From Prevotella sp. oral taxon 376 (GTDB lineage: Bacteria > Bacteroidota > Bacteroidia > Bacteroidales > Bacteroidaceae): a stretch of DNA of 64,000 nucleotides. Positions 48,938-57,788 of the stretch are shown in pieces. Each line of letters starts with the position of its first letter. Positions within the stretch are counted from its first letter, which is position 1. The notes below the pieces were generated by a model. That model was not told the origin of the DNA. It ran no database searches and worked only from the letters and a program-made list of their open reading frames with translations. Position numbers and translations under genes: made by a program. The DNA lies in NCBI RefSeq assembly GCF_003043945.1, contig NZ_PYXG01000001.1, positions 124,001 through 188,000 of the forward strand. The letters are read 5' to 3'.

Positions 48938-51900
48938 TTAGAATTTCAAATTCACATTGAAGCCCATGGAACGCAGGCTCGGCTGCATGAAATAGTCGAA
49001 GCCTTGATAATAAGTGCCCGTAGACGCCGTAGCCTCGGGGTCAAACGGAGCCTTGTTGTAAATCATGAAGAGGTTGTGTGCCGTAAGGCCGAGCGTGAGT
49101 TGCACTTTCTTCAACAAAGTCTTGGGGAAAGTATAACTCAGATGAGCTTCCTGCAAACGGGCGTTGGTGGCACTATAGATGTACTCAGACCATATAGGAT
49201 TGCTACCGCCAACCACCGAATAATAGCCTTCGGCGTCTACTTTACCACTATTAACGGGAACACCTCCATTGTCGCGTGCATCAGCCGAAGCCTTCGATAC
49301 ACCGTACTGGTCAAGAATGGCTTGAGTCTGGCTCATTACGATTCCGCCAAAACGAGCCGTAATAAGGAATCCCAGATTGAAGCCCTTGTAAGTAAAATCA
49401 TTAGAGAAACCAATATTGCCCTTTGGCAATACCGAGCCACGGTAAACAGGATTAGAGAGGGTTTCCCGCATGACATTGTTACTTCCACTCAAAGCAATAT
49501 TACCGTCAGCATCACGCTTGAAGTCGCTTGTCGTATAGACATCACCCATCGTACCGCCTTTCTTCAGAATGATATCGATGCCGTTCAGGCCACCCATGTT
49601 GAGCACCTCATTCGGGTTATCGAGCAGGTTAATGATCTTATTACGGTTTGCACTATAAGTAAAAGAGGTGTACCAGCCAAAGTCGCCCCAGTTATGGTGA
49701 TAGCCGAGCGACAGCTCTAAACCTCGGTTGCGTACATTACCAGTCTGGATATATTCCTGATTATAGCCACCGCCTGCCGTGATTGAGCGCAGGAAGGTTT
49801 GATTCTTCGTGTTACTCTGGTAAATCGTTACATCCAAACTCAATGCATTGTTGAAGAAACGGGCCGTAAGACCGGCTTCCCAAGAATTGGTACGCTCAGG
49901 ATAGAAAGTGTCCGGAAACTTATAAGTAACCGTGCTATATGTACCTGAAGACGGGTTATATTTATAACGCCACAGGGAAGAAATGTTTGGCTTGATGGCC
50001 GAACCTACGCTTGCCCAAGAGCCGCGCACCTTCAGGTAGTTGATGAACTTAGGCAGTTGCGTCATCTGTGAAATCACTGCCGACAGACCTACCGAGGGAT
50101 AGAAAAATGAGCTTTTGGCTGTATTGTCGAGAGCAGAGTCCCAGTCGTTGCGCCCGGTCAATGTCAGATAGAGCATACTCTTCCACCCCAACTCCACATT
50201 GGCAAACAGAGAATTGATATAGTGCTTGTTCAAGTCGAAGAGCGGACGGTTGTCGTTAGTTACCTGGCTATAGTCGATAGCATTTGGAGTAAACAAGTTC
50301 GAAGGAGCCTTCAAGCCACCTTGAAAGCCGGTAACATCATATTTTGTGCGCGAGAAAGAAGCACCGATATTGGCACCGACGCTGAAATCCTCCCACGATT
50401 TATTAATATTGGCCATCAGGTCGCCATAGAGACTCTGATCGTTAATTTTATCGTAGCCATAGAATCCGTAGGGAGAGTGTGAGAATAGGTTGATGGTCGA
50501 CGCATATCGCTTGTCCTCCTGCTTAGTGGCAGCGTCGTCCCAGCGCAGACGACCGGTAACATCAAGCCAATCGAGCACTTGATATTTCAGACTGGCGTTT
50601 ACCATATAACGACCTTTCTTGTTCGTGCGATTCATGCGATGAGCCACCCAATAAGGATTCTGCATACTCAAAGCGTCGCCGAAATTCCAGTTCTGAACAT
50701 AGATAAGACGCGTGGGATCCCACAGCTCATAAGTGCGTACAGCATCAAAGCTCTCGCCGCGAGGGAAGAGGTAGACAGCTGTGAGCGGATTGAAATATTC
50801 TCCTTGAGCCGTAAGGTTGCGGTCTTTCTCGATGATATAGTTGAATCCGAAATCGAAAGTCAACTTGTCATCCAAGAAGTGAGTTGTATTTCTGAATGTG
50901 AAGTTATACCGGTTATAAGCATTGTTCGGAATGATACCCTTGGCGTTGGTAGTGCCCACGGAGAGATAAGTCTGGTTTTTTCCGGAGCCTACAGTCAGTG
51001 AGATGTTGTTCTGGATGTTAGTTCCCGTGTTAAAAAAGTTTTTCGGTTCGTAGTCGCCAAACTGTGAGGCTGTCTTCGAGCCCCAGGAGCTTACCTCGTT
51101 CCTGCGGTTCACATAGGAGTTCTGAAATTCCGGCATCACGAATGGACGACTGAATTGCGAGCTATTAGAGACGCTTACCTGTATACGCCCTTCTTTGCCC
51201 TTCTTGGTGGTTATCATGATGACACCCTGTGCGGCAGCCGATCCGTAGAGAGCCGCGGCTGCCGGGCCGCTGAGTACCGAGATGCTTTCGATGTCCTCGG
51301 GGTTCACATCGGCAATGCCCTCAGAGCCCGGCTGAACGGAGTAACGACCGCCGTTCACCTCACCCTGGCTGGTATTCGTAACGGGAACACCATCTATTAC
51401 ATAGAGTGCGCCGTTGCTTTGCGTGATCGACTTGGGACCGCGCATTACTACCCGAGCCGCACCACCCATGCCCGCTGCGGAAGCATTGATGTTAACGCCT
51501 GCTACTTTACCGGACAGCGAATTCATGAAGTTAGCGTTTTTCACGGTATTTACATCCTCGCCGCCTATTTTCTGTACATTATAGCTCAATGCCTTTTCAG
51601 AACGCTTGATACCAAGGGCGGTAACCACGACATCATTCAGCGTGAGAGCTTCCTCGCGCATCACGAGATCGATCTTGCTGCGACCCTGCATGGCGACTTC
51701 TTGCGTGCCGTAGCCCACATAAGAGTAGACCAGGATGGGATTGGCCGCCTCGGTCGTAAAGGAATAATGACCGTCGATGTCGGTAACGGCACCGTGAGAG
51801 GTCCCCTTCACCATCACGCTCACGCCAATGAGCGGCTCGCCGCTGGCATCGGTAACGGTTCCCGCAACGGTATGCGGTCCTGAAGACTTCTGGTTTGTAG

Positions 51901-52240
51901 ACTTCCTGACCTGAGCAGGGGAGCCTTCCTTGGAGAGGTAGACCACATTGTCTACGATGTTGTAGGAGATGCCCGTGCCGGCAAAGAGCTTGTCGAGCAC
52001 GCTTCTCAACGACTCGTTCTTGGCCTGAACTTCGTTCACTTCCACCTTCGCCAAGTCGTCGTTGTAGAAGAAGCGGTACTTGGATTTTGCCTTAAGCTGG
52101 TTGATCACCGTCTCTAACTTGGCGCGCTTGGTCGACAGATTCACCTGCGCAAAGGTTCCGTGAACCGGAACACACAGGAGAAAGAGTACCATAAAGGCCT
52201 TGCATAGCACCAAGCCGTGCTCATAGTGTTTCTTGTCCAT
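48938..52240 (-). CDS. SusC-family TonB-dependent transporter with STN domain
   Basis: A 1100-residue outer-membrane transporter. After a signal peptide (ending HGTFAQ) comes an STN domain (about 35-105, KLETVINQLKAKSKYRFFYN and NIVDNVVYLSK). A carboxypeptidase-regulatory domain follows (AGTVTDASGEPLIGVSVMVKG), then the plug (ALYVIDGVPVTN, SISVLSGPAAAALYGSAAAQGVIMITTKKG) and the barrel ending LRSMGFNVNLKF. STN domains usually signal to an anti-sigma/ECF sigma pair, as in host-glycan loci, but no such pair is encoded in the window. A hairpin lies upstream at 52409-52448; no clear -7 box was found in the 231-base gap. Confidence 0.97.
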   Translation of the reverse strand: MDKKHYEHGLVLCKAFMVLFLLCVPVHGTFAQVNLSTKRAKLETVINQLKAKSKYRFFYNDDLAKVEVNEVQAKNESLRSVLDKLFAGTGISYNIVDNVVYLSKEGSPAQVRKSTNQKSSGPHTVAGTVTDASGEPLIGVSVMVKGTSHGAVTDIDGHYSFTTEAANPILVYSYVGYGTQEVAMQGRSKIDLVMREEALTLNDVVVTALGIKRSEKALSYNVQKIGGEDVNTVKNANFMNSLSGKVAGVNINASAAGMGGAARVVMRGPKSITQSNGALYVIDGVPVTNTSQGEVNGGRYSVQPGSEGIADVNPEDIESISVLSGPAAAALYGSAAAQGVIMITTKKGKEGRIQVSVSNSSQFSRPFVMPEFQNSYVNRRNEVSSWGSKTASQFGDYEPKNFFNTGTNIQNNISLTVGSGKNQTYLSVGTTNAKGIIPNNAYNRYNFTFRNTTHFLDDKLTFDFGFNYIIEKDRNLTAQGEYFNPLTAVYLFPRGESFDAVRTYELWDPTRLIYVQNWNFGDALSMQNPYWVAHRMNRTNKKGRYMVNASLKYQVLDWLDVTGRLRWDDAATKQEDKRYASTINLFSHSPYGFYGYDKINDQSLYGDLMANINKSWEDFSVGANIGASFSRTKYDVTGFQGGLKAPSNLFTPNAIDYSQVTNDNRPLFDLNKHYINSLFANVELGWKSMLYLTLTGRNDWDSALDNTAKSSFFYPSVGLSAVISQMTQLPKFINYLKVRGSWASVGSAIKPNISSLWRYKYNPSSGTYSTVTYKFPDTFYPERTNSWEAGLTARFFNNALSLDVTIYQSNTKNQTFLRSITAGGGYNQEYIQTGNVRNRGLELSLGYHHNWGDFGWYTSFTYSANRNKIINLLDNPNEVLNMGGLNGIDIILKKGGTMGDVYTTSDFKRDADGNIALSGSNNVMRETLSNPVYRGSVLPKGNIGFSNDFTYKGFNLGFLITARFGGIVMSQTQAILDQYGVSKASADARDNGGVPVNSGKVDAEGYYSVVGGSNPIWSEYIYSATNARLQEAHLSYTFPKTLLKKVQLTLGLTAHNLFMIYNKAPFDPEATASTGTYYQGFDYFMQPSLRSMGFNVNLKF

Positions 52241-52408
52241 GATTTGGAGTAAAATAGTTTAATGTTTAAGTTATTAATTTAGCAAGTTTTAGGTTGCCAT
52301 TCATAAGAAATACAAATCAGCCTTAAAAATTACTTATAGCTATTTTCAATTTTATTCATAAGGTCTACCAATAAATATTGTCGCTGACAGTATTTGAGTA
52401 AACTGACG

Positions 52409-52448
52409 CAGACTTATATCAGGCTACAAATAGTCTGACACAAGCCTG
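52409..52448 (-). promoter_or_regulatory. Strong hairpin / double inverted repeat before the second susC
   Basis: Two 17-base arms, 52409-52425 and 52432-52448, form an inverted repeat around a 6-base loop. On the minus (transcribed) strand it pairs as CAGGCTTGTGTCAGACT with AGCCTGATATAAGTCTG, giving 13 Watson-Crick pairs, three G-U wobbles and one A-C mismatch. On the plus strand the three G-U positions become A-C mismatches. There is no T-run after it. It lies 23 bases past the creatininase-family stop. Alternatively, CAGRCT half-sites 11 bp apart could be a protein operator. Confidence 0.6.
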
Positions 52449-52471
52449 CAAAACGCAATAAAGAATGTTTT

Positions 52472-53245
52472 TTAATACAACTCCGCAGGCTCATTCGTCT
52501 CTGCGAAATCTTTCAGGAACTCCGCATACTTAGATACGACGGCCTGAGCAAACTTGCGTCCCTTCTCTTCGGTAGAAAAACGGGGATTCCCAATACCCGT
52601 ATCCTCTGTTACCTTGTTCCAGTCTCTCGGTATCCAAACCGTTCCGCTTTTCAAGGCGGGAATCTTGAAGCCACGCCCATTGCCTGCTCCGGCCTCGTCT
52701 AAACATACCAGTTCTGGATGGTAATACATCATCGTGGATGTCTCTACCTCGTCAGCGTGGTCGCCCGGACATTCAAAATAATCCTTTGCCGGCAGCATTT
52801 TAAACCACTCACTGGAAGCTATCATAAAGTCGGGATAATCCACTGACAAATCCCTAATCATGTTCTTGAACGAGTTTCCACCATGCCCATTCACGATAAG
52901 GCACCGTCGATAACCCTGATGATAAAGCGACGACACGATGTCCCTCAGTATCGCATATTGTGTCTCCAACCGTGAGTGTATGCAGAAGGAGAGATCCCGC
53001 TGTCCAGGATTCTGCGCTCCCATGGGTATAGGGGGCAGCACCATGCAACGTTTATCATAAAGTTCATAGACTTTCCGTGCGGCATCCACCGCTATATCAT
53101 GCGACAATATGCAGTCCGTCAGATAAGGCAGATGCAGATTATGGGGCTCCGTAGCACCCCACGGAAGAATCGCCACATCATATCGATACTGGCGTACCAC
53201 CCCATAAGCAGACACAGAAAGGTCGAATTCTCGGTCTTTTATCAT
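52472..53245 (-). CDS. Creatininase-family amidohydrolase
   Basis: A 257-residue cytoplasmic protein of normal family length. Metal-site motifs: LPWGATEPHNLHLPYLTD (Glu33, His35, Asp44), IVNGHGGNSF (His120) and GDHADEVETS (161-169), all intact. The family contains creatininase, formamidopyrimidine amide hydrolases and MftE; they cleave cyclic or linear amides using Zn or Mn. True creatininase has Glu two residues after the NGH His; here it is Gly, so creatinine is unlikely to be the substrate. It is the last gene of the sialic acid cluster, 16 bases after the epimerase gene, which hints at an amide of the released sugar. Function unproven. Confidence 0.88.
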   Translation of the reverse strand: MIKDREFDLSVSAYGVVRQYRYDVAILPWGATEPHNLHLPYLTDCILSHDIAVDAARKVYELYDKRCMVLPPIPMGAQNPGQRDLSFCIHSRLETQYAILRDIVSSLYHQGYRRCLIVNGHGGNSFKNMIRDLSVDYPDFMIASSEWFKMLPAKDYFECPGDHADEVETSTMMYYHPELVCLDEAGAGNGRGFKIPALKSGTVWIPRDWNKVTEDTGIGNPRFSTEEKGRKFAQAVVSKYAEFLKDFAETNEPAELY

Positions 53246-53261
53246 TTTGTATCTCCTCCCT

Positions 53262-54437
53262 TTATAACATGTCTTGACACAATAAATAACTCTTGATCAT
53301 CATACGCGGGATATGAAACGGTCCCTTGAAGACATTACCCTTGGCTGATTGAGCCACGGTGCCATCCCTATGAAGATAACCATACCACTCCCCATATTCC
53401 CTGTCGGGGAAGTGGGCGTATGTCCAGTCGCTCACTTCCTTATGGCAGTCCAGATATTTCCCGTCGCCCGTTGCCAAGTAGGCATAAAGGCTAGCGATAA
53501 TAGCCTCGGTCTGGGGCCACCAGAACTTCATGTCTTGCGAATAATCTTGAGCGGGAAAGTTCCGGCAATCTTTAAAATTGATAATGCCTCCATACTCCTT
53601 ATCCCAGCCCCACTTCCAAGACCAATCAAATATCTTCAAGCCCAGTTTTGTCAGTTCTTTGTCCCAACCTCTGTGCCTTGCTTCTTCCAAGATAAACCAG
53701 GAAGTTTCGATACAGTGGCCCGGATTGATGGTACGCCCCATGATAGTATCGATAAACTCGCCGTTCATTCCTACGGTCTCCAAAATTGCTTTGTATTCTG
53801 GATGCACAAAATATTTCTGCAATGCAGTGATAGATCTGTCTATCTGTTGCGTCAATTCGGATGCGTCTATAGCTTCTCGCAAGCGTGAGGCCGTATTGAT
53901 GAGAATCATGGTGAGCGAGTGTCCCTGACATTTCAGAGCAGGCAAGTATTTTGGTTCGAGCAGTCCAGGGGTCTCCGCATAGTGCCGTATCAGCCTAAAA
54001 AGATCCAAGGCTTTCTCCGCATATGCATGGTTACCCGAGGCTATGGAATACTCCGACATGGCTATTGTGGCAAAGCACTCTGAAAAGAGATAGCGGCGCA
54101 TACGCAAAGGAGTACCGTCTTCCGACACTTCAAAATACATTCTGCCGTTCTCATCCATACAATGGGCAAGGATGAAGTCTATACAACTCTTTGATGCAGC
54201 AAGCCATTCCTCGTTCTTCTCAATATTGTTATAGGCGAACGCCGCAATAAAACCAAAGCGCCCCTGAAACCATACCGACTTCGTGGTGTCCATCAAATTT
54301 CCCTTCCGGTCGATACAAGTATACACTCCGCCATGCTTCCGATCCAACCCATGCTGCATCCAGAAAGGCAGAATGTCATGCGTGAGGTCGTTCCGATAGG
54401 ACGCTGCCCACCGTCTTAAATATTCTTTTCTGTCCAT
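53262..54437 (-). CDS. N-acylglucosamine 2-epimerase (AGE family), NanE role
   Basis: A 391-residue cytoplasmic (alpha/alpha)6-barrel protein. I start at ATG 54437 (MDRKEYLRRWAASYRNDL), 11 bases after nanA; a longer TTG start would overlap nanA. Motifs: ILPFWMQHGLDRKHGGVYTCID, KSVWFQGRFGFIAAFAY, GHCIETSWFILEEA, KFWWPQTEAIIASL and the C-terminal GPFHIPRMM. AGE enzymes interconvert N-acetylmannosamine and N-acetylglucosamine, and Bacteroides uses this type instead of the NanE of enterobacteria. It takes ManNAc from NanA. Confidence 0.93.
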   Translation of the reverse strand: MDRKEYLRRWAASYRNDLTHDILPFWMQHGLDRKHGGVYTCIDRKGNLMDTTKSVWFQGRFGFIAAFAYNNIEKNEEWLAASKSCIDFILAHCMDENGRMYFEVSEDGTPLRMRRYLFSECFATIAMSEYSIASGNHAYAEKALDLFRLIRHYAETPGLLEPKYLPALKCQGHSLTMILINTASRLREAIDASELTQQIDRSITALQKYFVHPEYKAILETVGMNGEFIDTIMGRTINPGHCIETSWFILEEARHRGWDKELTKLGLKIFDWSWKWGWDKEYGGIINFKDCRNFPAQDYSQDMKFWWPQTEAIIASLYAYLATGDGKYLDCHKEVSDWTYAHFPDREYGEWYGYLHRDGTVAQSAKGNVFKGPFHIPRMMIKSYLLCQDML

Positions 54438-54448
54438 TTCTTCATCCC

Positions 54449-55372
54449 TTAAAACTGGTTGCAACGCGCAAAGAAGCCTATCTCCTCCAACTCTTTTTTC
54501 ATATGCTGTTCCTCCTCATCCGTCATATTTTGGAAAGGAATGCGGTTGGAACCAAGATTGAAACCCATCAGTTTCATGATTCGCTTCCCTGCTACAATAT
54601 TCCCCCTAAAGTGGCAGATTACATTAATCACAGCTTGGGAAAAGTTCTGCTTCTCCCGTGCGGTCTCTATGTCGCCGCTATTCCATGCATCAATGATGCC
54701 CGTAAGTTCCCGACCGTTGTAGTTGGTGGTGCCTCCGATACCACCCTGTGCCCCTCCTTGGGCAAGACATGGCAATATAGTTTCATCTTGTCCATGGAGC
54801 ATATCGAACTTTCCATCCTTGTAGAGACGACATTGATTATATTCGTACAGGCTCTCATAGGTATACTTGATTCCTGCAAAATTGCCTATCCGACCGTCCA
54901 CGGCTTTTAATAAGTCGAGCATGGGCAGATAGGCACCGTTGAAGACAGGAATGTGATAATAATAAAAAGGTAGGTCGGGAGCATTAGAGGCAATAGCTTC
55001 ACAGTATTTCACCAGTTCCTCTATCCGCCCTATCTTCGGGAAAGGAGGTGCCATAGCTCCTATCCCCCATGCTCTTATCGACTGGGCATGCCGAGCCAGA
55101 CACTGACTTTCGCGTAGGCAGCAGCTGCCCACATGAACTATAACTTTAAATCCCTTGGGAGCCACCGATACCCATTTTTCTGCCAACGCCATGCGCTCTT
55201 CGGTGGTCAGCATGTATCCTTCTCCGGAAGATCCGTTGATAAAGACCCCCTGAAGTCCGTTTTTCATAAGCATAGCCGTATAGGCTGCTATCGGTTCCAA
55301 GTTCAAATCCCCGTTCTCATGGAATGGAGTAAAGGGAGCATTAATAAGTCCTTTAATTTTTTCCATCATCAT
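54449..55372 (-). CDS. nanA: N-acetylneuraminate lyase
   Basis: A 307-residue (beta/alpha)8 barrel aldolase. The substrate carboxylate loop GSSGEGYML (47-55), Tyr in FYYYHIP (136-142) and the Schiff-base Lys169 in FAGIKYTYE are all present. It cleaves N-acetylneuraminate to N-acetylmannosamine and pyruvate in the cytoplasm. Placed between a transporter gene (18 bases) and the epimerase gene (11 bases), which supports the sialate role over dihydrodipicolinate synthase. Confidence 0.95.
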   Translation of the reverse strand: MMMEKIKGLINAPFTPFHENGDLNLEPIAAYTAMLMKNGLQGVFINGSSGEGYMLTTEERMALAEKWVSVAPKGFKVIVHVGSCCLRESQCLARHAQSIRAWGIGAMAPPFPKIGRIEELVKYCEAIASNAPDLPFYYYHIPVFNGAYLPMLDLLKAVDGRIGNFAGIKYTYESLYEYNQCRLYKDGKFDMLHGQDETILPCLAQGGAQGGIGGTTNYNGRELTGIIDAWNSGDIETAREKQNFSQAVINVICHFRGNIVAGKRIMKLMGFNLGSNRIPFQNMTDEEEQHMKKELEEIGFFARCNQF

Positions 55373-55390
55373 AAAATTGTTATATCGTCA

Positions 55391-56617
55391 TTATTCTTTA
55401 TTATCTGTCGTAGGCCTGAGGAATGTCAGTTGAAGCACCAATGCCGCTATCACAATGCCACCCAGCAAGGCGAAACCTTCCCCAAGACTGCCCCCGTCGG
55501 TCCATTTTCCAAGCAGCTGGGTTACTGCTGCGCCCGCAAAAACACCTGTCATGTTCATAATGCCATAGGCTGTTCCCCTGTACTTGGAGGAGACAAACTG
55601 GCAGAGGATGGGCATATTGTTGGCATCGAACATGCCATAACCGATGCCGAAAAGCAAGCCCGCACCAACGACATCGGTAAGACTGTGCCCGAATCCCAGC
55701 AGACACAAAGCGGGCACAGTCATGCCCAGACCGATGGCACTGGTATAAATCCGCCCCCTGATATTACGCTGCACCCAATAGTCGGAGAGTGCGCCACCGC
55801 CAAGCACCCCAATCAACGACGATACAGCAATGGTAATCGTGGAAATCGGTCCGGCGCTCGACATCGGTATCCCCAGATTCTCCGAGAAGAGCGTGGGCAT
55901 CCAGTTCTTCGTGGCCCAACCAGAAAGGCTGGGCACGGCAAAGTAGAATAGGATAATCCAGAATGCCCAGTTGGAGCACACCATACCAAAGCCCTTGAAG
56001 GGATTCGCACGCTTGGTAGTTGCAGTAGCGTCCTGCACGGCGTGGCACGGATTCTCATGGAGCAATACGATGAGCACCAATGAATAGGCGATGCCAATGA
56101 TACCGAACCAATGGAAGGTGGAGTGCCAAGATAAGGCGGCGGCAATGGTTGCCCCGAAACCGCCCACAGCCTGCCCCACATAGAGCCCTGTCATGTGTAC
56201 GCCGATGGCCAAGGAGCGCGACTTCCCCTCGTGCCAGTCGGCTATGAGCGACAAAGCCGACGGTATATACAAGGCTTCGCTGATACCCATGAATGCCCGT
56301 AGCCAATACAACTGCTCGAAAGTCTCGGCATATCCCATCAGGAATGTTACTGCCGACCATACAAAGATACTGCCCACCACCAGCCATTTACGGCTCATAT
56401 GGTCGGCCACGATGCCGGCAAAAGGGCTTACGAGACCATATATCCACAGGAATACAGCCATCAGCGCACCGAAAGCCTCGGCGCGATTGAGTTCTGAGAT
56501 GTCTGCTTTCATGGCCTCCTGCATCGTGGAGAGCATCTGTCGATCCATATAGTTAAGCAAGGCCACCAGCCACAGCAGGGTCACTAATAACCACGGATAG
56601 AATTTCTTATTTTCCAT
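55391..56617 (-). CDS. nanT: MFS transporter, probable sialic acid permease (NanT-like)
   Basis: A 408-residue inner-membrane protein with about 12 membrane helices. The N-terminal LLNYMDRQMLSTMQEAM and GISEALYIPSALSLIADWHEGKSRSLAIG blocks place it in the ACS/ExuT branch of the major facilitator superfamily. The second-half blocks NWMPTLFSENLGIPMSSAGPI and DANNMPILCQFVSSKYRGTAYG also fit. Lying between nanM and nanA, it most likely imports free sialic acid. Spacing of 18 bases on both sides indicates one operon. Confidence 0.88.
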   Translation of the reverse strand: MENKKFYPWLLVTLLWLVALLNYMDRQMLSTMQEAMKADISELNRAEAFGALMAVFLWIYGLVSPFAGIVADHMSRKWLVVGSIFVWSAVTFLMGYAETFEQLYWLRAFMGISEALYIPSALSLIADWHEGKSRSLAIGVHMTGLYVGQAVGGFGATIAAALSWHSTFHWFGIIGIAYSLVLIVLLHENPCHAVQDATATTKRANPFKGFGMVCSNWAFWIILFYFAVPSLSGWATKNWMPTLFSENLGIPMSSAGPISTITIAVSSLIGVLGGGALSDYWVQRNIRGRIYTSAIGLGMTVPALCLLGFGHSLTDVVGAGLLFGIGYGMFDANNMPILCQFVSSKYRGTAYGIMNMTGVFAGAAVTQLLGKWTDGGSLGEGFALLGGIVIAALVLQLTFLRPTTDNKE

Positions 56618-56635
56618 AACTTTTTTTTCATGACT

Positions 56636-57745
56636 TTATTGCAACTCTCTAGAAGAGAAACGTAGCCGGAAGATGTCCGGTGTGCGGATACCGGGCTTCA
56701 ATTCACCACCTATTATATATAGGTCGCCCGATACCGGTACGAGGATTGCACCGGCACGCGCCGCTACCTTCTCCTTACCCATCACGCGCCATGAGCCATC
56801 TCCATAGACCAACACAAGAGGATTAAACTTATACCATTCGGGTTCATGGGTCATGTAGCCTGGCTGCGGATGGTTGAGCGCCGACAAAAAGACCTCCTTG
56901 TTCACCCCGCCTACGGCAACTACCATCTCTGTCCCGAGATTCGCTGCCGTACCTCCGCCCAAAAACACCTCCGAACCTTCCATGTCAACCGGTGCCGGTA
57001 AATGTCGCCATGTTCGAGTGTCGGTATCATAGGCCCATCCGTCAAAAGAGAGGGCGGCAGCCTCAAGTTCGCTCTTCGGGCGGAATCCACCCCACACGCA
57101 AAAGGCACCCTTAGTCGTCATTCCCGAAACGGGCTGCACCCGCACATCGCCTGGCAGGTCTGGCAACCTATACCATCCCTTGTCCGCAGAGGCTAAATCC
57201 ATGCAGTAGGCCTTTCGCGAGGCCCGTCCTTCCACATTACCTCCGGCTACATAGAGCAGGTTACCCACTAAGCAACCCGTCATATTGTCCATAGTTACAG
57301 GCAGGCTCGGCAGGGACGACACGAGGGCCTTCTCGCCTTTCAGCGTTACGGCGCAGACACCCTTTAAGCTTCCCTGCTCGTTATTTCCACCCACCATGAT
57401 TACCTGATCATGCCAAGAAACGCTCACACCATAGGCTGAGGCAGTAGGCAATTCACCCACCTTACGCCACAAGAGCTGGTCGCCATTGCCCGTTATGGCG
57501 GCATAAATCCCATTATAGTATTTCTTCCGTCCTCCTTCGCAGGCTGGCTTCCCAGGGAAATTGCAACCTCCTGCGACAAGGAGCGTTCTCCCTATATAAC
57601 CGGCAAAGCAAGCTGAGACTCCTTTTTCATAGCCTGCTTCCTGAAAGGGGAACCCATACATGCGTTGGAGAACATAGCTTTCTCCCATGCAACAGCTTGT
57701 TATACTTAGACCCATGATTACAAAAAGTATTATCTTCAATTTCAT
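56636..57745 (-). CDS. nanM: N-acetylneuraminate epimerase (NanM, kelch-type mutarotase)
   Basis: A 369-residue exported six-bladed kelch propeller. I start at ATG 57745 because MKLKIILFVIMGLSITSCC is a clean lipoprotein-type signal peptide; a longer start would overlap the sialidase gene. Kelch blades repeat as LLVAGGCNFPGKP, VIMVGGNNEQG, LLYVAGGNVEG, GAFCVWGGFRPKS and EMVVAVGGVNKE, ending LYIIGGELKPG. It speeds conversion of alpha- to beta-sialic acid after the sialidase releases the alpha anomer, aiding uptake. Confidence 0.92.
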   Translation of the reverse strand: MKLKIILFVIMGLSITSCCMGESYVLQRMYGFPFQEAGYEKGVSACFAGYIGRTLLVAGGCNFPGKPACEGGRKKYYNGIYAAITGNGDQLLWRKVGELPTASAYGVSVSWHDQVIMVGGNNEQGSLKGVCAVTLKGEKALVSSLPSLPVTMDNMTGCLVGNLLYVAGGNVEGRASRKAYCMDLASADKGWYRLPDLPGDVRVQPVSGMTTKGAFCVWGGFRPKSELEAAALSFDGWAYDTDTRTWRHLPAPVDMEGSEVFLGGGTAANLGTEMVVAVGGVNKEVFLSALNHPQPGYMTHEPEWYKFNPLVLVYGDGSWRVMGKEKVAARAGAILVPVSGDLYIIGGELKPGIRTPDIFRLRFSSRELQ

Positions 57746-57788
57746 ACCCACCTTACGGGAGATGCCCTTAACCACATATTCTAACTGT

